Part shown: piece after piece, positions 50,201 through 63,785 of the stretch
Layout of the letters: each line of letters starts with the position of its first letter
Numbering within the stretch: the stretch's first letter is position 1
Notes under the pieces: generated by a model
The model's input: only the letters and a program-made list of their open reading frames with translations
The model's database searches: none
What the model was told of the DNA's origin: nothing
Assembly: GCA_019321725.1 (NCBI GenBank)
Contig: CM033114.1
Coordinates: 18,642,278-18,706,277, forward strand
Direction of reading: 5' to 3'
DNA length: 64,000 bases
Origin: Paulownia fortunei
Taxonomy: Eukaryota > Streptophyta > Magnoliopsida > Lamiales > Paulowniaceae
Made by a program: the position numbers and the translations under genes

Positions 50201-53200
50201 CTTTAACAATATTTCAGGCAGATGTTATTGTTGACGGTAAGAGGGCTGCTGCCTTTAGCTGGATCACAGGCCTGTTCTCTGCGTCACATGTCATAGGGAA
50301 CATCCTAGCACGTTTTCTTCCAGAAGATTACATTTTCGAGGTATGCTTGTGTTGTGACCTTTTCTTGATTTGTATCCATCTTTTACTTCTTATTCATGTA
50401 ACCTCACTTCCAATTTCAGGTGTCAATAGCTCTATTGACCTTTGTTCCCGTTTACATGATACTGTTTCTGACAGAAACTGTAAGACCAACTCAAAAACCG
50501 GACCAGCATATCCCTTGCTTAAAAAAGGCATTTAAGATTGTTAAAGAACGATATTACTCAATGAAACATGCTGTACATGTTGTTACCAGCAGGTACATCT
50601 TAAGATGCTTCACATTCAGGCTGCTTCTTATCTCTTATAAGAAAATTAGGATTTAACTCTATTCAAACTTAAGAGCAAAATAAGTACCAATTCCCTTACT
50701 TGTATACTTTCTGAATAATTTTTTATTTTGCCTCAGCTCAACGCTTAACCGCATTTCTCTTGTTTCCTTCTTCTATGAATTGGGGATGTCTGGCATCAGC
50801 AGTGTCTTATTGGTATGTCTCTAACAACATTAAGCGTAAATGACATCTATGGTCAGATTAATGAAATTTTTATGGACATTTCTCCTTTTAACAGATTCCT
50901 TTTTTCTTTTCCTGCTACAGTCAGATGAACTTTGCAAAATGAAATACAACCAGTTATTCGAATATAAGCAGATTAAATATGTTCTTCTAGAGCTCAGTTT
51001 CATGTATTAAATTTCTCTGAATGAATACTCCCTCACTGTCTTCTCGATATATGGGGAAATCTTTTATCCTGAACATCTGTTATGACATACTGTAGCAATA
51101 GTACAACTAATGGTTTTTAAGGGTAAAAATCTGCTATAACTATAACCAAACAATTTGATATTCGTAGCAGAATGATGTTTTATGATGAAATCATCAGCAC
51201 TTTGCAATGTAAATCATGTTGGCAGTTAAGAAGCTCTTTAACGTCCTATATGACCCTGCAGTATTATTTGAAGTCAGCTTTTGGTTTCAACAAAAATCAA
51301 TTATCAGAAATCTTGATGATGGTGGGAGTCGGCTCAATTTTTTCTCAGGTACTTGATGATATGCTCTCCCAAATTTATATGATACTTGATGCTGAAAGTG
51401 AAAAATCTATCTGACTAAGCTCAGGCAGCTAAATATGTATTGTTTTTCTATTATCTTGTAAACTGCTGCCTTAGTTCTGAGTTTTTAGTTCTTTTGTTTG
51501 GACGAGGGAGTGAGGTACTAGATCTTGCTATCAACTATATGAGGAAAAAGGTTTGGAGTGGGTTTAAGATTCCATTACTTGTCCGTAGGAACATGGAACA
51601 TGAAATTTTATGTTGTTGAGCATTCCTTCCTTAGAAGAATGTTTCACAATGGTTATATATAGGCAACATATAAACTTTTCTTTCTTGTATTACTACTTTA
51701 AAGTTCTTTTTTTTTTTTTTCCATATTTGTAGTTTTAGGTCTTCCACTCTTTTCCTAATATACCACAATCATGGAATCCTGTCCATTTTAATAGTATTTT
51801 TTGACAAATGTCTTTCTGGATCATCCATAGTCTAAGTGATTAAGCATGTCAATTCGCTTCTAATTCTTAAATGTCAGTTTCTCCTCTTATCTTTTGCTCC
51901 TTCAATTGCATGTTTCAAGATGCTGGTGCTTCCTCTACTGAATCCGTTGGTTGGAGAGAAAGTGATTCTCTGTGCGGCCTTGCTCGCATCGATTGCATAT
52001 GTAAGTTATTAAAATAAATGTAATTCGAAATATTGCTGGTTGAAAAGTTTTCTGACGACTTTTTTTTGCTGAAAGGAAATGGTCTCACAAAAATTTTGTT
52101 TATGCAGGGGCTGCTTTATGGCTTGGCCTGGGCATCATGGGTATGTAATTTGCATGTTAAACCGAGGTTATATGCATGTTTTTTTGGGGGAATTTATGTC
52201 ACTTAGAGTGATTAACAATTTTGTGCTTCTGTCTATATAATAATAGCCTCTGCAATTGAATTCCCATTTTAATGGTAATTGGTAATTAGTAAAAGCTATT
52301 AGGCAAAGACAAGGTTTATCTCAAATATGCTTTCTACGTCTTCAATTCTTCTTCCTAAGCTGGTAATAGCTATTTTTTCTAATTTTTCTAGAATTGATAT
52401 CTATAGATGACACTATATGAAGAATGATCACATGCAGACCCTCGTTTCCACTTATTTTTGTTGCCTTTTCCTGTGAGGCGTTTCCTGGCATATATTTCTG
52501 AGTGCTCTACACAAGAACTAGTGCTGAACACCTCTATCCACTCGCAACTTTGTCATCAGTCTTATTGCGTAGTTGTTGACTGCTGGCTATGCTGACACAG
52601 GTGCCCTATTTGAGTGCTTCTTTTGGAGTCATCTATGTCCTTGTGAAACCTTCAGTAAGTAATTCTCTCTAAACTCTGTTTTCCCTGCTACTAGAGCTAT
52701 AGCTATGTTAAGCGATTCAACATTTATTTGCTCCGTCGTATCAATTTCTCATCTTCTCATCCATCTTACTCATTATTTGGATAAATGGCAGACTTATGCA
52801 GTGATATCCAAGGCATCAAACTCAGCAGATCAGGTTAGTCCACTGCCAAATACTTAATATAGAGATTTAATCATGGTATCTGCCTCCCAGAATACTCGTG
52901 GAAAATAACATCCAAAATTAAGTATACCTTGAAAAGGAATTCATCGGGACAACCAACTTTAATCCTATGGCAGAATATATACTGGATAAAAAGATCCCAT
53001 TCCCTAGGAAAAACCTGAAACCTAATGTTAGGATAATGTGATAACTGAGTCTACACCAATATTCTGGATTTGCTTTCATTTGACAGGTGTTATTAAACAT
53101 TTGTTTCAAACTTCTGTGATGAAGAACTTCAGTTTTATATGCCTGAGAGGGATTGTGTTTGATGTCCCACTTCATCTGATAAGTTCGTTTAAGTGCATTA

Positions 53201-54033
53201 GTGAACCTGCAACTTATTACCAGGAATTCAAAAACCCAAAATGAGGTTTACTTGAGGACTGATGGAGAATTCTAATGATGTGCCTCTCACTCGAAGTTTG
53301 AGTGAATACATTTTACCCCTCTATGATAAATCTGAAAGGCTAATGAACCCGTGTTGGATTACGCCCTTGTCCTTTGAAAATCTGCATCCACCGCCCCCAA
53401 CTTTGATAAGCCATTTAATTAGATGTTGAATGATAGTAATACCCTCTTATAGAGAAGGCGGCAATTTGCTCACCATACTAAGTGTTTTCTCCCTTTATTA
53501 CATGATGGTGATATATGACACCAAACATGCTTCAATATCCAAACTTTCTCTGGCTACTTATGAACTGAAACCTCTTATTTTCTACCTGCTTTTCTTGAAT
53601 TAGGGGAAAGCACAAGGTTTTATTGCTGGTGTGCAATCCATTGCAAGCCTGCTTTCGCCACTTGCAATGAGCCCTCTAACCAGTGAGTCAGCTATTCTAT
53701 TTGTATCTCTATTTCAGGAAAAACGTAGCCAACTTCTCTTGATTAACTGTTGTCCTGTCTTATTCCAGCATGGTTTCTATCCAGCAACGCGCCTTTCAAC
53801 TGTAAAGGTTTCAGCATCATATTTGCATCTCTAAGCATGGTAAGCTTGATTAATCTTATACGTAGTAGGACAACTCTTTACGTGCGAGTCTTACTGTGCA
53901 CATTATAATTCACATACTCGGTTGTCCTTAGGTCATTTCATTGTGCTTTGCTTGGACATTAAAGCTAGATTCTCCGTCCAAAATGAATTCAGAAGATTAC
54001 ACAGAAGACATCGAAACACCACTTCTATCATAA
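47251..54033 (+). CDS. Major facilitator superfamily transporter (MFSD14/HIAT1-like)
   Basis: This is a membrane transporter related to plant proteins annotated as hippocampus-abundant-transcript or tetracycline-resistance-like; its substrate is unknown. Fourteen GT-AG exons join in frame: 47251-47439, 49375-49486, 50022-50134, 50218-50340, 50420-50592, 50737-50812, 51262-51348, 51920-52000, 52108-52140, 52601-52654, 52792-52833, 53604-53682, 53769-53839, 53932-54033, giving 444 residues. MFS motif A is clear at residues 77-88 ([12 protein letters not shown]). Hydrophobic segments recur throughout, consistent with about 10-12 membrane spans, with a hydrophilic central loop near residues 180-215. 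The C-terminus is acidic and ends in ETPLLS, resembling a dileucine-type sorting signal. The start precedes a conserved [11 protein letters not shown] segment. Several exons are tiny (33, 42 and 54 bp). Intron 1 is 1.9 kb. No disabling change is visible. Confidence 0.92.
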
Positions 54034-54049
54034 GGATTGATTGAATACT

Positions 54050-56940
54050 TAGCATCCCAAAATTCGTCGTTGAAGTCTGCTATGGTGACAGGAATGTGTA
54101 GATCTAGCTATCTCTCATGGTTTAAAAAGTTATACAGTAGAATAGTTTGAAAGATCATATGTATTTCAAACAGTGCAAGAAAGATAGACACACAGACTAT
54201 CATTTCCTGATCTAAGCATATAGTGGGTCGATGCTGAAAGTGTAATCATTCTACCAGCAAGAGTAACATGTAAATATGAAGTAGTTAGACCTAAATATGC
54301 TGTATCCTAATGTGTTCTTTAATGTTCCAACGGTCTTACTGCCGATCAGCATTGGTTCGAATGGTTTAATGAAAAATAATTTTATTTTTTTTATTATATT
54401 TTGTAAAATGGTAACATAGTAAATTAATTGTTATATAATATATTTTAAAGATAAAAAAGATAAATAACTAATTAAAAAATATCTAACAAAATATAAAATT
54501 CAAATAACCATCTACATATAATAAAATATTAAGTTTAATTTTTTTAAAAATTTAAAAAATTTGATTTGATCAATTTTGACCGATTAAATCGAAAATTCGA
54601 TTATTTAAAGCTAATTGAATTGGATCGACTGTTAGTCCTAGTTGAATCAGCTAGTCCAGTCTAGTTTTGAAAATAATGTGTTGAACTATACACTCTATAG
54701 GGAAAAAAAAAGACAAAATTCGTCCTCTAAGTTGGGTTAGATAAACATTTGGTTCTTTAAGTTGGTATGATTTGATTTTACTGTACTAAATTTTTAAAAT
54801 TGGCACATTTAGTCCGACTTTTGTCAAAAAATTCAATTTTGACCGATGATTACTAATGTGGAAACAAGATTGACCGAAAGTTGTCTAAACAGACTGAAAT
54901 TTAGGAATTTTTAGGAATTGGAGGGAAAATTACCTATACGGCGTTACATGAACAAAATAAAGGAAAACTTAATGCTTAAATAGATTTATACCTAGACAAT
55001 TTAAAAAAATAAAATTAATCAAAGAAATTATTATTTTCCCCATAAATCCATATAAATATCTATTTTATTAATTTATACATTTATATGTATATGATTATAT
55101 ATGTTCACAATATATAATATGTATGTATATAAATGTATGTATTACATAAGAGAGTACGACCAAATAAGGGAGAACATGATAAATAAAAAAAGTAAAATAC
55201 CATGATGAAAGAAATTTACGTAGTGATTGAAAATGTTCAATGGAAAAATATTTTCTAATGTTATAAATCTAGTAATTATATATAGTTTTTCAATTAAATC
55301 TCATGAGTTATGATGCTCGGACACACAGACATAATTTAGATATGAGATACAAAATGGTTCGTCCAATATAAGTTCTATATATAAAAATAAAAATATACAC
55401 ATGCACACATATACGCATATATGTAATTAGTAATTGATATTTAGCAATATTTGTGGACTATTATGTTGCAGAAAAAAAAAGTATAACCTTAAAAAAGAAA
55501 TGTTGAAAAAGAGAAAAAAGTGAATTTAAATTAGGTAGCACTAATTTTTAGTTAATCTGATTTTTTTTTAATTTCTTTTGATTTTCTTATTACCCATAAA
55601 TATTATAAAATTATAAAACAATCCTATCGTGTTTGAAAATAATCAGACACGCCATCAAACATACATGAAAATATATATAATACTATGTTTTTATCTGATA
55701 CATTTTATTATGTCCGTATCTTAAACATTTTTATAAGTTCACGACTCTTACCACGCACATTACATCAAAAGACCAACTCTTGAGTTATTTGAAGGACAAG
55801 AAAAATGAATTGACAGAGAAAAAAAGGCCAACCAACAAAAGAGGAATGCATATTATTATATCTTCTTACTTGATTCCTAAACCACAACCCTTGATACCTA
55901 AAGATATTATCATAAATGTGAATGCCAAAAATAATAATAAGGAAATTATTGAGTGCACTTGGATCCCACATCGACTGCTTTTATTGAATAAATCACTCCG
56001 AAAAAAATAAAAATAAAAATGTTACCCTTAGTAAGGTCTAACCACCTTACTTTTTCTTGGAGGTCTTTGTTAATGAACCTTTAGCAATCATACATTCAAA
56101 ACATTAATTTGAAGACAAACTTAGTCTGCAAGCAAATGTAATGCAAAAAAGCACTCCCTCCTTAACTTAGATTCAAAGCCTTTATATTAATTTCTCCATT
56201 CACATGCACACAATTAAAACAAAGTCATAATTGTCCCGGACATGGTGCAGTAGTAAAACATAAGAGGAAAAAATGTGAGGATTATGAGTTCAAATTCATC
56301 TGATGATAGAAACGTAGTGTACTTGTAGCACTTTTCTTTGTGCCTCATTTTCACTTCATTCCTCACAACCAAAATCTTTTTGCCCCACAACCCCAAGAAA
56401 AATCCAAACCTTGTTTTTGTTTTGTCTGAACCTCCTCCTATTTTTAGCTTTTCAAGGTACACAAATTGGATCGATAGAAAATAAATGATATAAGTACAAT
56501 ATTTTTCATGCTTGATGGTGTATATAATGAAAAAGAAATAAAATTATTATTTTTTATTGGATTACAATATCATAATTGATAATTAAAAATAAATAGTAAA
56601 AATTGAATAAAATTACCGTTGATGATTAAATTATCCATAAGTAAAAAAAAATTAAAATAAATTTATTATCTAATATATTGTGCATAATGAGTTTTTATGA
56701 TTTTGGTGTTAATATATGTATATATATATAAATATTGATAAAATCTCATAATAATATAAATATTTTTTTATTAAAAAACCAATACATATAATTATTTTAT
56801 ATATTTTTTTATTATTAACTGAATTGAGATAAAAAATTAAAAAAAATAATATAGAAAAATAAAATATTTTTTTATTAATTCAATTTTATTAAAGATATAA
56901 TGTGTTCAAGTAAAACTTGAATCGTTCCAAACTCGCTTTG
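54050..56940. other. AT-rich intergenic region after the MFS gene
   Basis: After the presumed 3' untranslated region (to roughly 54350) the sequence is AT-rich. A single degenerate arm of a TTTAGTCC-type repeat lies at about 54715-54850, a stretch of TATATGTATA-like repeats at 55060-55140, and a possible SINE at 56236-56330. No gene is supported. Confidence 0.45.
56236..56330 (+). mobile_element. Possible tRNA-derived SINE head
   Basis: A box-A-like GGACATGGTGCAGTAGTAAAA is followed about 35 bp later by a box-B-like GAGTTCAAATTC, the arrangement of a SINE head. The 3' part and any target duplication are not evident. Confidence 0.35.
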
Positions 56941-56952
56941 TTTAGATAAAAT

Positions 56953-58038
56953 AGATTTGAATCCAATATCTCACATTTATAGAGTTTTGGGGCTTCAACT
57001 TTGACCACTAAATTAGACCTCATGGGCAACCACTAAATTAGACTGCTTTATAAAATTAATAAATAATTAAATATAAAAGTAAAAGTATATTTATATTTTT
57101 TAATTTTTCTAAAAATTAAAACATATACATATAAATTAAATAATTAGTTATTTATTGATAATATTATTTTCTAATAATTGTGGTTATATAATTTTTTAAA
57201 AAATATTTTTAATATTTTTAAAATTATAAATCAAATCTAATGGATCCAACCCACCAACTTTCGAGTTTAGAGCGAATTCGAATTTGGGTCCATAAAGATT
57301 TTGAGGGGTTGAATTTTGGTGAACCTCGATACAATCTGTTGTCATTTTTAAATTTTATCAAATATTTTTATTTAGTTTAGGAGAATAATTTTGTTAAATA
57401 TAAATAAAATTTTATTTTTGATTGATCGAAAATAGCTAAACCTATGAGGAAGAGAAGGAATGACTAAAACCATGGTTTCTCTATTCATTTTTTGTTGAAT
57501 TTTTTAATTTTCACTAAAAAAATGAATAACATTAATAACAAATAAGTGATAATATGAACTTATCACTAATGATATGCATTAATTTATAATATTAAATATT
57601 TAAATTGTTATCATTAATAATTAGTAACACATGCATAATAATAATAAAAAATATTATGGTGATATGTGACAAAAAAATTTATTGTAACTGTACATGTATA
57701 ACTAATTGTTAATATTGACAACTTAAATACAATTCTTGACACTATTAAATTTACCATTATTGTGATAAAATAAATATTTTTATCACTTAAGATGAGTAAG
57801 TGATAACTTTTAAATTATCATTTAATATATTAATATATTGTTATTAATTTCCCTTTTTTCATATAGTGTTTGCTCTTATATAATAGTAACACAATCACTA
57901 TTTTTCAAGTGCGGCCATCAACGTAAACTCATTTATGTTGCAAAGAAACCCAAAAAACTTAAAGGTTGTCGATGAGGTCTAATTTAGTGATCAAACTTGA
58001 AGCCCCAAAACTCTAAATGGGATATTGGATTCAAATCT
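56953..58038. repeat. 1.1-kb element with about 75-bp near-perfect inverted ends
   Basis: AGATTTGAATCCAATATC at 56953 and its inverted copy ending at 58038 begin two arms of about 75 bp. They match almost throughout, including TAGAGTTTTGGGGCTTCAA and CACTAAATTAGACCTCAT. The interior has no coding region and contains a CACTA MITE. It may be a non-autonomous DNA transposon or an inverted duplication; no flanking duplication was found. If transcribed it would fold into a long hairpin. Confidence 0.8.
57512..57868. mobile_element. CACTA (CMC) miniature element, nested
   Basis: The element begins CACTAAAAAAATGAATAAC and ends TTTTTTCATATAGTG, giving the CACTA...TAGTG termini. Both ends contain ATTAATAACAA and multiple subterminal GTGATAA/TTATCAC motifs. 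The bases immediately flanking it are TTT on both sides, consistent with the 3-bp target duplication of CACTA transposons, although TTT is weakly informative in AT-rich DNA. At 357 bp it has no transposase. It lies inside the 1.1-kb inverted-repeat structure, so it inserted later. Confidence 0.7.
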
Positions 58039-58044
58039 TATTAG

Positions 58045-59940
58045 ATTTGTGAGAATTTTATCTCACTCTATATATATGAGTATTGTTATTCCCTTATTTA
58101 GTCATGATTAATTGGTTATTGATGATTTTATTGAATTAGTTAGTAATTTATATTTTGATGTATTGATGGAATTATCATTTTTCAAAAAGGAAATGAATTT
58201 TCTTTACACACAATACGTGTATTCCCTTTTTATGGGCTTTGATAAGGGTACAAGCAAACTTGAACAAGGAAAGTATGTCAAGAAAGAGGAAAAACAAAGA
58301 GAAAATGAATTGATCATATCTTTTCGATTCAAACTGTTTATAGGATTTTTTGACAGATAGAAATTAAAAAAGGTACATTGTTGTTATTTTGAAAGAACTC
58401 AAAAGTGTCGAAGTAATGTATAAAGCTAATTGTTTAAAGTAATGATAAAGCATCTAAACGCATGCAACTTTTCATATCTATGTAAAAAATGTAATTAAAA
58501 TTACCCCACGTAAAGTGATGCAGTGAATAACATTTGGGGTATCGATAAGAAGATCGATAGTTTAACTCATCTTGAAGGTTTAATAAGGTTGCATGAGAGG
58601 TAAACTCATGTGTGTTGTTGTTCCACACAAAAGTCAATAAATCGAATTATTGATATAGGTATATATACATTGCTGTTGTGCCCGATTTTATTAGTAAGTG
58701 ACCAGGAGGAGAGTCCACCTACTCCCAATACTGATAAGGGCGAAGCTCTAAAATCTGAATTGTGAAAAAAAAAAAAAATGCAGTTAGGGTTGCTTTTAGG
58801 TTAATAGTTAAGAAGATTCCCCTGTCCATTAGTGACTTATCAACCAACAACTAGGGCAATCCAATTATGAATCACAGCAACCCTTATGTGATGTTCCTTG
58901 TTCCTCCACCTTAGTCACAAAGATTTGTGATAGATAAATATGTATCTAAATGCGTCGTCAACTTTATGGGGAAAAGAGAAAAAATGGGAGTTAATAAAAT
59001 GGAAATAAAATCATATGCCATAATCTACATAAGAATAAATCTTTCGCCCTCATTTATCATCTCAAATGAGCTCACAAGAATAAAAATCTCAGCTTGCGTT
59101 GTAGTCAAGAAGTCTTCAAGCGAGCTCCCTTGTTGCACAAACATGACTGACTACATGTTAATCAAGGCTTTTGAATACTTTTTTTAATTGGTAATACCCT
59201 AAGTTATTAAGTCTCTAATTAATAAGATTTGTTTATGATAACATATATTTGATGTGCATGTTAAAATATGAATAATTTATTTAACCTTGGCACATAACTT
59301 TAGGGGGACATTAAGGCAACATCAAGAAGGTAAATTTCCCTCCAAACTAAATAACTTATTGCATGTTTGAATAATTTATTTCCAAAAATTACTCACTCTT
59401 GTTAGAGGTATAAAAAAATTGGGTTGAACAGAACATATTATTGTTTAAAGTAGTTTGAATTTTTATTGAATTTTAAAAATTATGTTTAAATTTAATTCTA
59501 TTATTAATCGAATTGAAGTTGAATGAGTTTTAATCGAGTTGAATACGAATAAAATTCAAGTAATTTAATCTTTTTATAAATATTTTTTTATTTTTTCACT
59601 ATTTGAATTGAACTTAAAATATTATCGTATAAAAAAATATAATCACGCTTAATTATTAAGTTAATAAACTAAACTCAAACAAACTTTTTATGATTAATCT
59701 TAAATCGAATATCAAACAATTTAACTTATTTTTTAGCGCTAACTCTTATACCTCGTACTTTCGCTCTTGGTGGGTTGTCCTCAGCTATGTGGAAATAGGG
59801 AGATGTGGGACCTGATTATTAAAAAGTGATAAATATGAGGGCCTAAGTCAGAACTAGGAAAAGTTATGGGGTGAAGTTAGTATATTTGCCAAAGTTCTGT
59901 CGTTTAAAAATATCAATTCCCCTAAAATCAGCTTAAATGC
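58045..59940. other. AT-rich intergenic region upstream of the ORRM1-like gene
   Basis: No gene is supported. The segment 59430-59750 is a dispersed AT-rich repeat related to 1610-1960. The last 200 bp are probably the promoter and leader of the downstream gene, but no clear TATA box stands out. Confidence 0.45.
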
Positions 59941-59973
59941 TTTGCCTATCCTTCCACGGTGCTGGCACTAGAC

Positions 59974-62900
59974 ATGGAAGCACTGCTCTCTTCTTCAGCC
60001 ACTCCCGTCGCCGCCGCTCTCACCACCACCATCCCAACATTCTTAGCTAAACCTCCCACGAACTCACACCCCAAAACCCTACCACTTACCGTCTCCTTTC
60101 CGACCAAAACAACACCCAAGAACTTCTTCTTTCCCATTTCTAGTTTTTCATCTTCCGTATTAACAACTGTAAGAGCAGAAACCACTTCAACTTCCACTTC
60201 TTCGACCGCCCTTTTTGGTAAAAATAGTTCTAGTTATGATAATCGACATTGGATGGTGCTCGTGGAAGCCCCTCCACAAGAATTCACTACTAAATCCCAA
60301 ATAATTGATTACTATGTGAGCAAACTTGAAAGCGTTTTGGGCAGGTGGGTTTCTCAAATCTTTCAAGATTTGATCTTTTTCATTTTCTCGAATGAATTCG
60401 GGGGTTATATTTTGCTTTTTATGTTTATGGCTTTTCTTCGATGACTTCAAGTTGGTAAGTTTCCTTGGACTACTTGTTTTGAGTTTGATGATATCCTCTT
60501 GTTTTATTCAGGATACTTGATATTGCTCAATCTCCAGAAGTTATGCTCTTTTTCTGTTTTTGCTGGCTTGTTTTTGTGGGATTTTCTTTTTTTGGTAGAA
60601 ATGCGTTTTTATTATTGATTTTGGTTTTCTCAGTGAGAAGGATGCTCAGATGTGTATATATGATTCTTCCTGTGATACCCATTTTGGTTTCTGCTGTGAC
60701 ATTGATGAAGAAAAAGCCCATGAACTAGCGCGTACGTCTCAGTTTACTGTATTGTTGCAGCGTTGTCCTACTATGTTTTTATGTTTTCGAAGTTCATAGC
60801 AATGAGAAAGATGTAAATTTCTCTCAATTAGCAATTCTTTATGTGTTTTTTTAATTTACCTCTGTTACAGAAGTTTGTAGTGCTGTTGAGAGGTAGAGTG
60901 ATTTTGAGTGATGAATTCTTATTGTGGAGCATCACAGGTATGCCTGGCATATTATCCGTTAAGTCAGACCCTGATTTAGATTCTACACAGAAAGACTACA
61001 GCTATTCGAAATCTGAATTGAATACTGAATCAAGCCCTTTCTATGGAAGCACATTATTGTTTCCTGCTGGAACTACTAAACGATGGCTTGTTCGAATTGA
61101 CAGACCAGCAATTGGAGTCATCAGGAAGGCACAGGTGGTTGATTATTATGTCCAAGTCTTAATGAGGGTTTTGAGGAAGTGAGCATTAAGTTTCTGATTG
61201 TAATTGCTATACGACTCTGACTATTTCTCCCTAAAGATGTTTCTCTGAGTGAAATCATGTTGTTTTACAGTGAAGAAGATGCTCAAATGTGTATGTACCA
61301 CATTTCCTGGCAATCCAACTACGGTTTCTGCTGTGAACTAGATGATGAGTGTGCTCGAGAGTTAGCTGGTCTGTATTCTGTACTGGATCCATAATTGATA
61401 TGCTTATACATTACTGGTGTGACAATGGATATCTTCATTGGTGCAGCCGTGCCCGGTGTTCTATCAGTTGAGCCAGATGAAAATTTCGGGTCAGATGATA
61501 AAGATTATGGAGGTTTGTCATCATTAATACCTTTTTGACTTTGTTTATGTTACTGGACAGTTAAAGTTTTTTCTGCACGTGTCTTCATTTACCTCTTGAA
61601 AGGAAGCAGTAAATTTTATGTACATTTGAAATATTTGGTGCCAAGGATATCTTTGTTCAGGGCTGCTGATATAATTTCATGGTAATATGTGAGGAACAGG
61701 ACGTTTGGATTAGTCTAGGCTTTTTATGTTTCTTGTCATGCTTAGCATTGACACTAGATTTGTTTTCATCTCTGGGAGAATCAATTGAACTAGATACTAT
61801 AACTGGTAGTCAAGCAAAAGATCACTTAAAATGTTCAATAATTCAAGCATTGGTGTTGTCTCGAATGCAGGGAATTTATGTTTGTTAAGCAAATTCACAT
61901 GAAACAATAAATGTTAAGAAATGGATTCCTAAACAAAGAAGTAATATAAATTGAGTTTCATTATCTCTAAATTCTGCAAGTCAAATTAAAGCTTTGATCT
62001 TTACATATTGCTTTCCTCTGCTTTAAAGTTACTGATAACAAAGATCCTACACTTTTTGGTGTAAGGATGAGGGACGATATATCTATAATTTGTAGTACAG
62101 TTGCTTCACTTTGACATGCTCATGTGTATCTGGTAAAAGGATTTGATGAACTGTTACACTATATATGACAGGCCCCAATTCATAGTGTTAAAGATCTGCT
62201 ATTTGAAACGCATTATAGTATTTTTGGTGGAGCACCTTTCTAGATATCAGCGATCTACTATTAAACCTAAGCAGGAATTTGGACTGGAAATAACCCATGT
62301 GCATCTCGCAGGTGACAATTCTGGAGCCTATGAAGATTCTTCAGCATCAAGTCTAACTAGCAATATCAAAACAAAGAAGCTCTTTGTGACTGGTATCTCA
62401 TACACCTGTGGAATTTCTGTTCATGAATCATTGGCCCATGTTCTGCACATGAAGTATTAGTTGTGAAGTTTTACTATTTTGGAACTTAGCATATTACACT
62501 ATGTTTTTCTATAGCATTGATGACAATGACTGAAGCCGTTGGAGGTCTGCATGGTGTTATGTCATAAATTTGGTCTCAAAATTTGACATCCAAAAGCTCT
62601 ACAATCAATTTAAACAAATTGAGGTTTTAGTTTAGTGTTCATACTTTGAATCATTAAACACTAGATAAATTCTACTTCTGATTAAAGAATATGGTAAAAG
62701 TAGGCTAAATGGATTAGAAGTTTGAACTTGAGATTAGTCTCTTTCCTTTGATTCGTCCAAATGGAATATGTATATCAAGAGCCGGGATTCTCATTCAGAA
62801 AAAGGACTAATAAAGTGGTAACCGTAAGACCTTAGTTTACCAAATTGACTCCAACTGTGCCGCAGAAAATTACTATTTGCCTTCTCTAATTCTCTTGCAC

Positions 62901-63785
62901 TCTCTACAGAATATCCATGCTAAAGCTTGTGAGCACATTCTATGGCCAAAGTCAGTGGCATTTGACAGTGTACAGACTCTGCTATGTTATAGCGCTTTCC
63001 CATTATAACTTAATCTGCAGGTTCACAGAAGTCTACCGTCTATATCAAGCTAGGATTTTTCATCCTTGATTAATATACAATAGGACGACTGCACCATATA
63101 TGTTCTACATTCTTTTCATACTGATATCATTTAACCTCATTTGATAGATTTTATTAAATAGCCAATAGCATATTTATATCTTCAACCTCGTTATTTGCCT
63201 AAAAAGTTAACATTGCTGCTGTATAGGGGTGTAAAAGTTTTACTCCATTCAATTATGACAAGCAAAAGTTCCCACAGCATTCATATTCTACAGCTGAGCT
63301 GAAAAAACTTCTGTCTCTGCAGGTCTGTCCTTCTATACATCTGAGAAAACCTTACGTGCAGCGTTTGAAGGTTTTGGTGAACTTGTTGAAGGTACAAACC
63401 CCGGGTCAAACAGGAGTTTATTACATACATACTTTAGAATGTGACCAAGTATATGAGTACCTTTATTCATCAAGTTTTCCACTGGCAACAGTTAAAATCA
63501 TAATGGACAAGATTTCCAAGAGGTCCAAAGGTTATGCTTTTGTGGAGTACACCACTGAGGAGGCTGCAAGTACTGCTCTCAGAGAAATGAATGGAAAGGT
63601 AGCTGCACTTGATGTTTTTTTACGCAATATTAAGGCCTTCAAACAGCCTGTTATTCTCAGAAAAATCAACTGAAGTTCATTTCCTTTCGTGCTTTCAGAT
63701 CATCAATGGCTGGATGATAACAGTTGATGTTGCCAAGAAGAACCCACCAAAGTATAGTAGGGGGCAACCAAGACCTACATCCTGA
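59974..63785 (+). CDS. ORRM1: Organelle RRM protein, ORRM1-like RNA-editing factor
   Basis: This is a plastid C-to-U RNA-editing factor; Arabidopsis ORRM1 binds PPR editing proteins through its MORF/RIP boxes. Nine exons join in frame: 59974-60344, 60634-60731, 60938-61178, 61271-61368, 61447-61512, 62312-62392, 63323-63391, 63492-63598, 63699-63785, encoding 405 residues. Residues 1-68 are Ser/Thr/Pro-rich, like a chloroplast transit peptide. MORF/RIP box 1 spans about 91-165 (RHWMVLVEAP, EKDAQMCIY, HFGFCCDID) and box 2 about 205-280 (KRWLVRIDRP, EEDAQMCMY, YGFCCELDD). The C-terminal RRM has RNP2 LFVTGL at 315-320 and RNP1 KGYAFVEY at 354-361. Two RIP boxes plus one RRM is the ORRM1 architecture; Arabidopsis ORRM1 is about 374 residues. 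The start is the ATG at 59974; a GTG lies upstream in frame without support. The duplicated boxes keep similar exon borders. Confidence 0.93.

Noticed and set aside
53038..53244. Open frame inside an MFS intron
   Set aside because: It is not hydrophobic like neighbouring exons and lies between exons that join perfectly without it.
58112..58360. 82-codon open frame
   Set aside because: No recognisable domain; composition is that of the surrounding AT-rich DNA.
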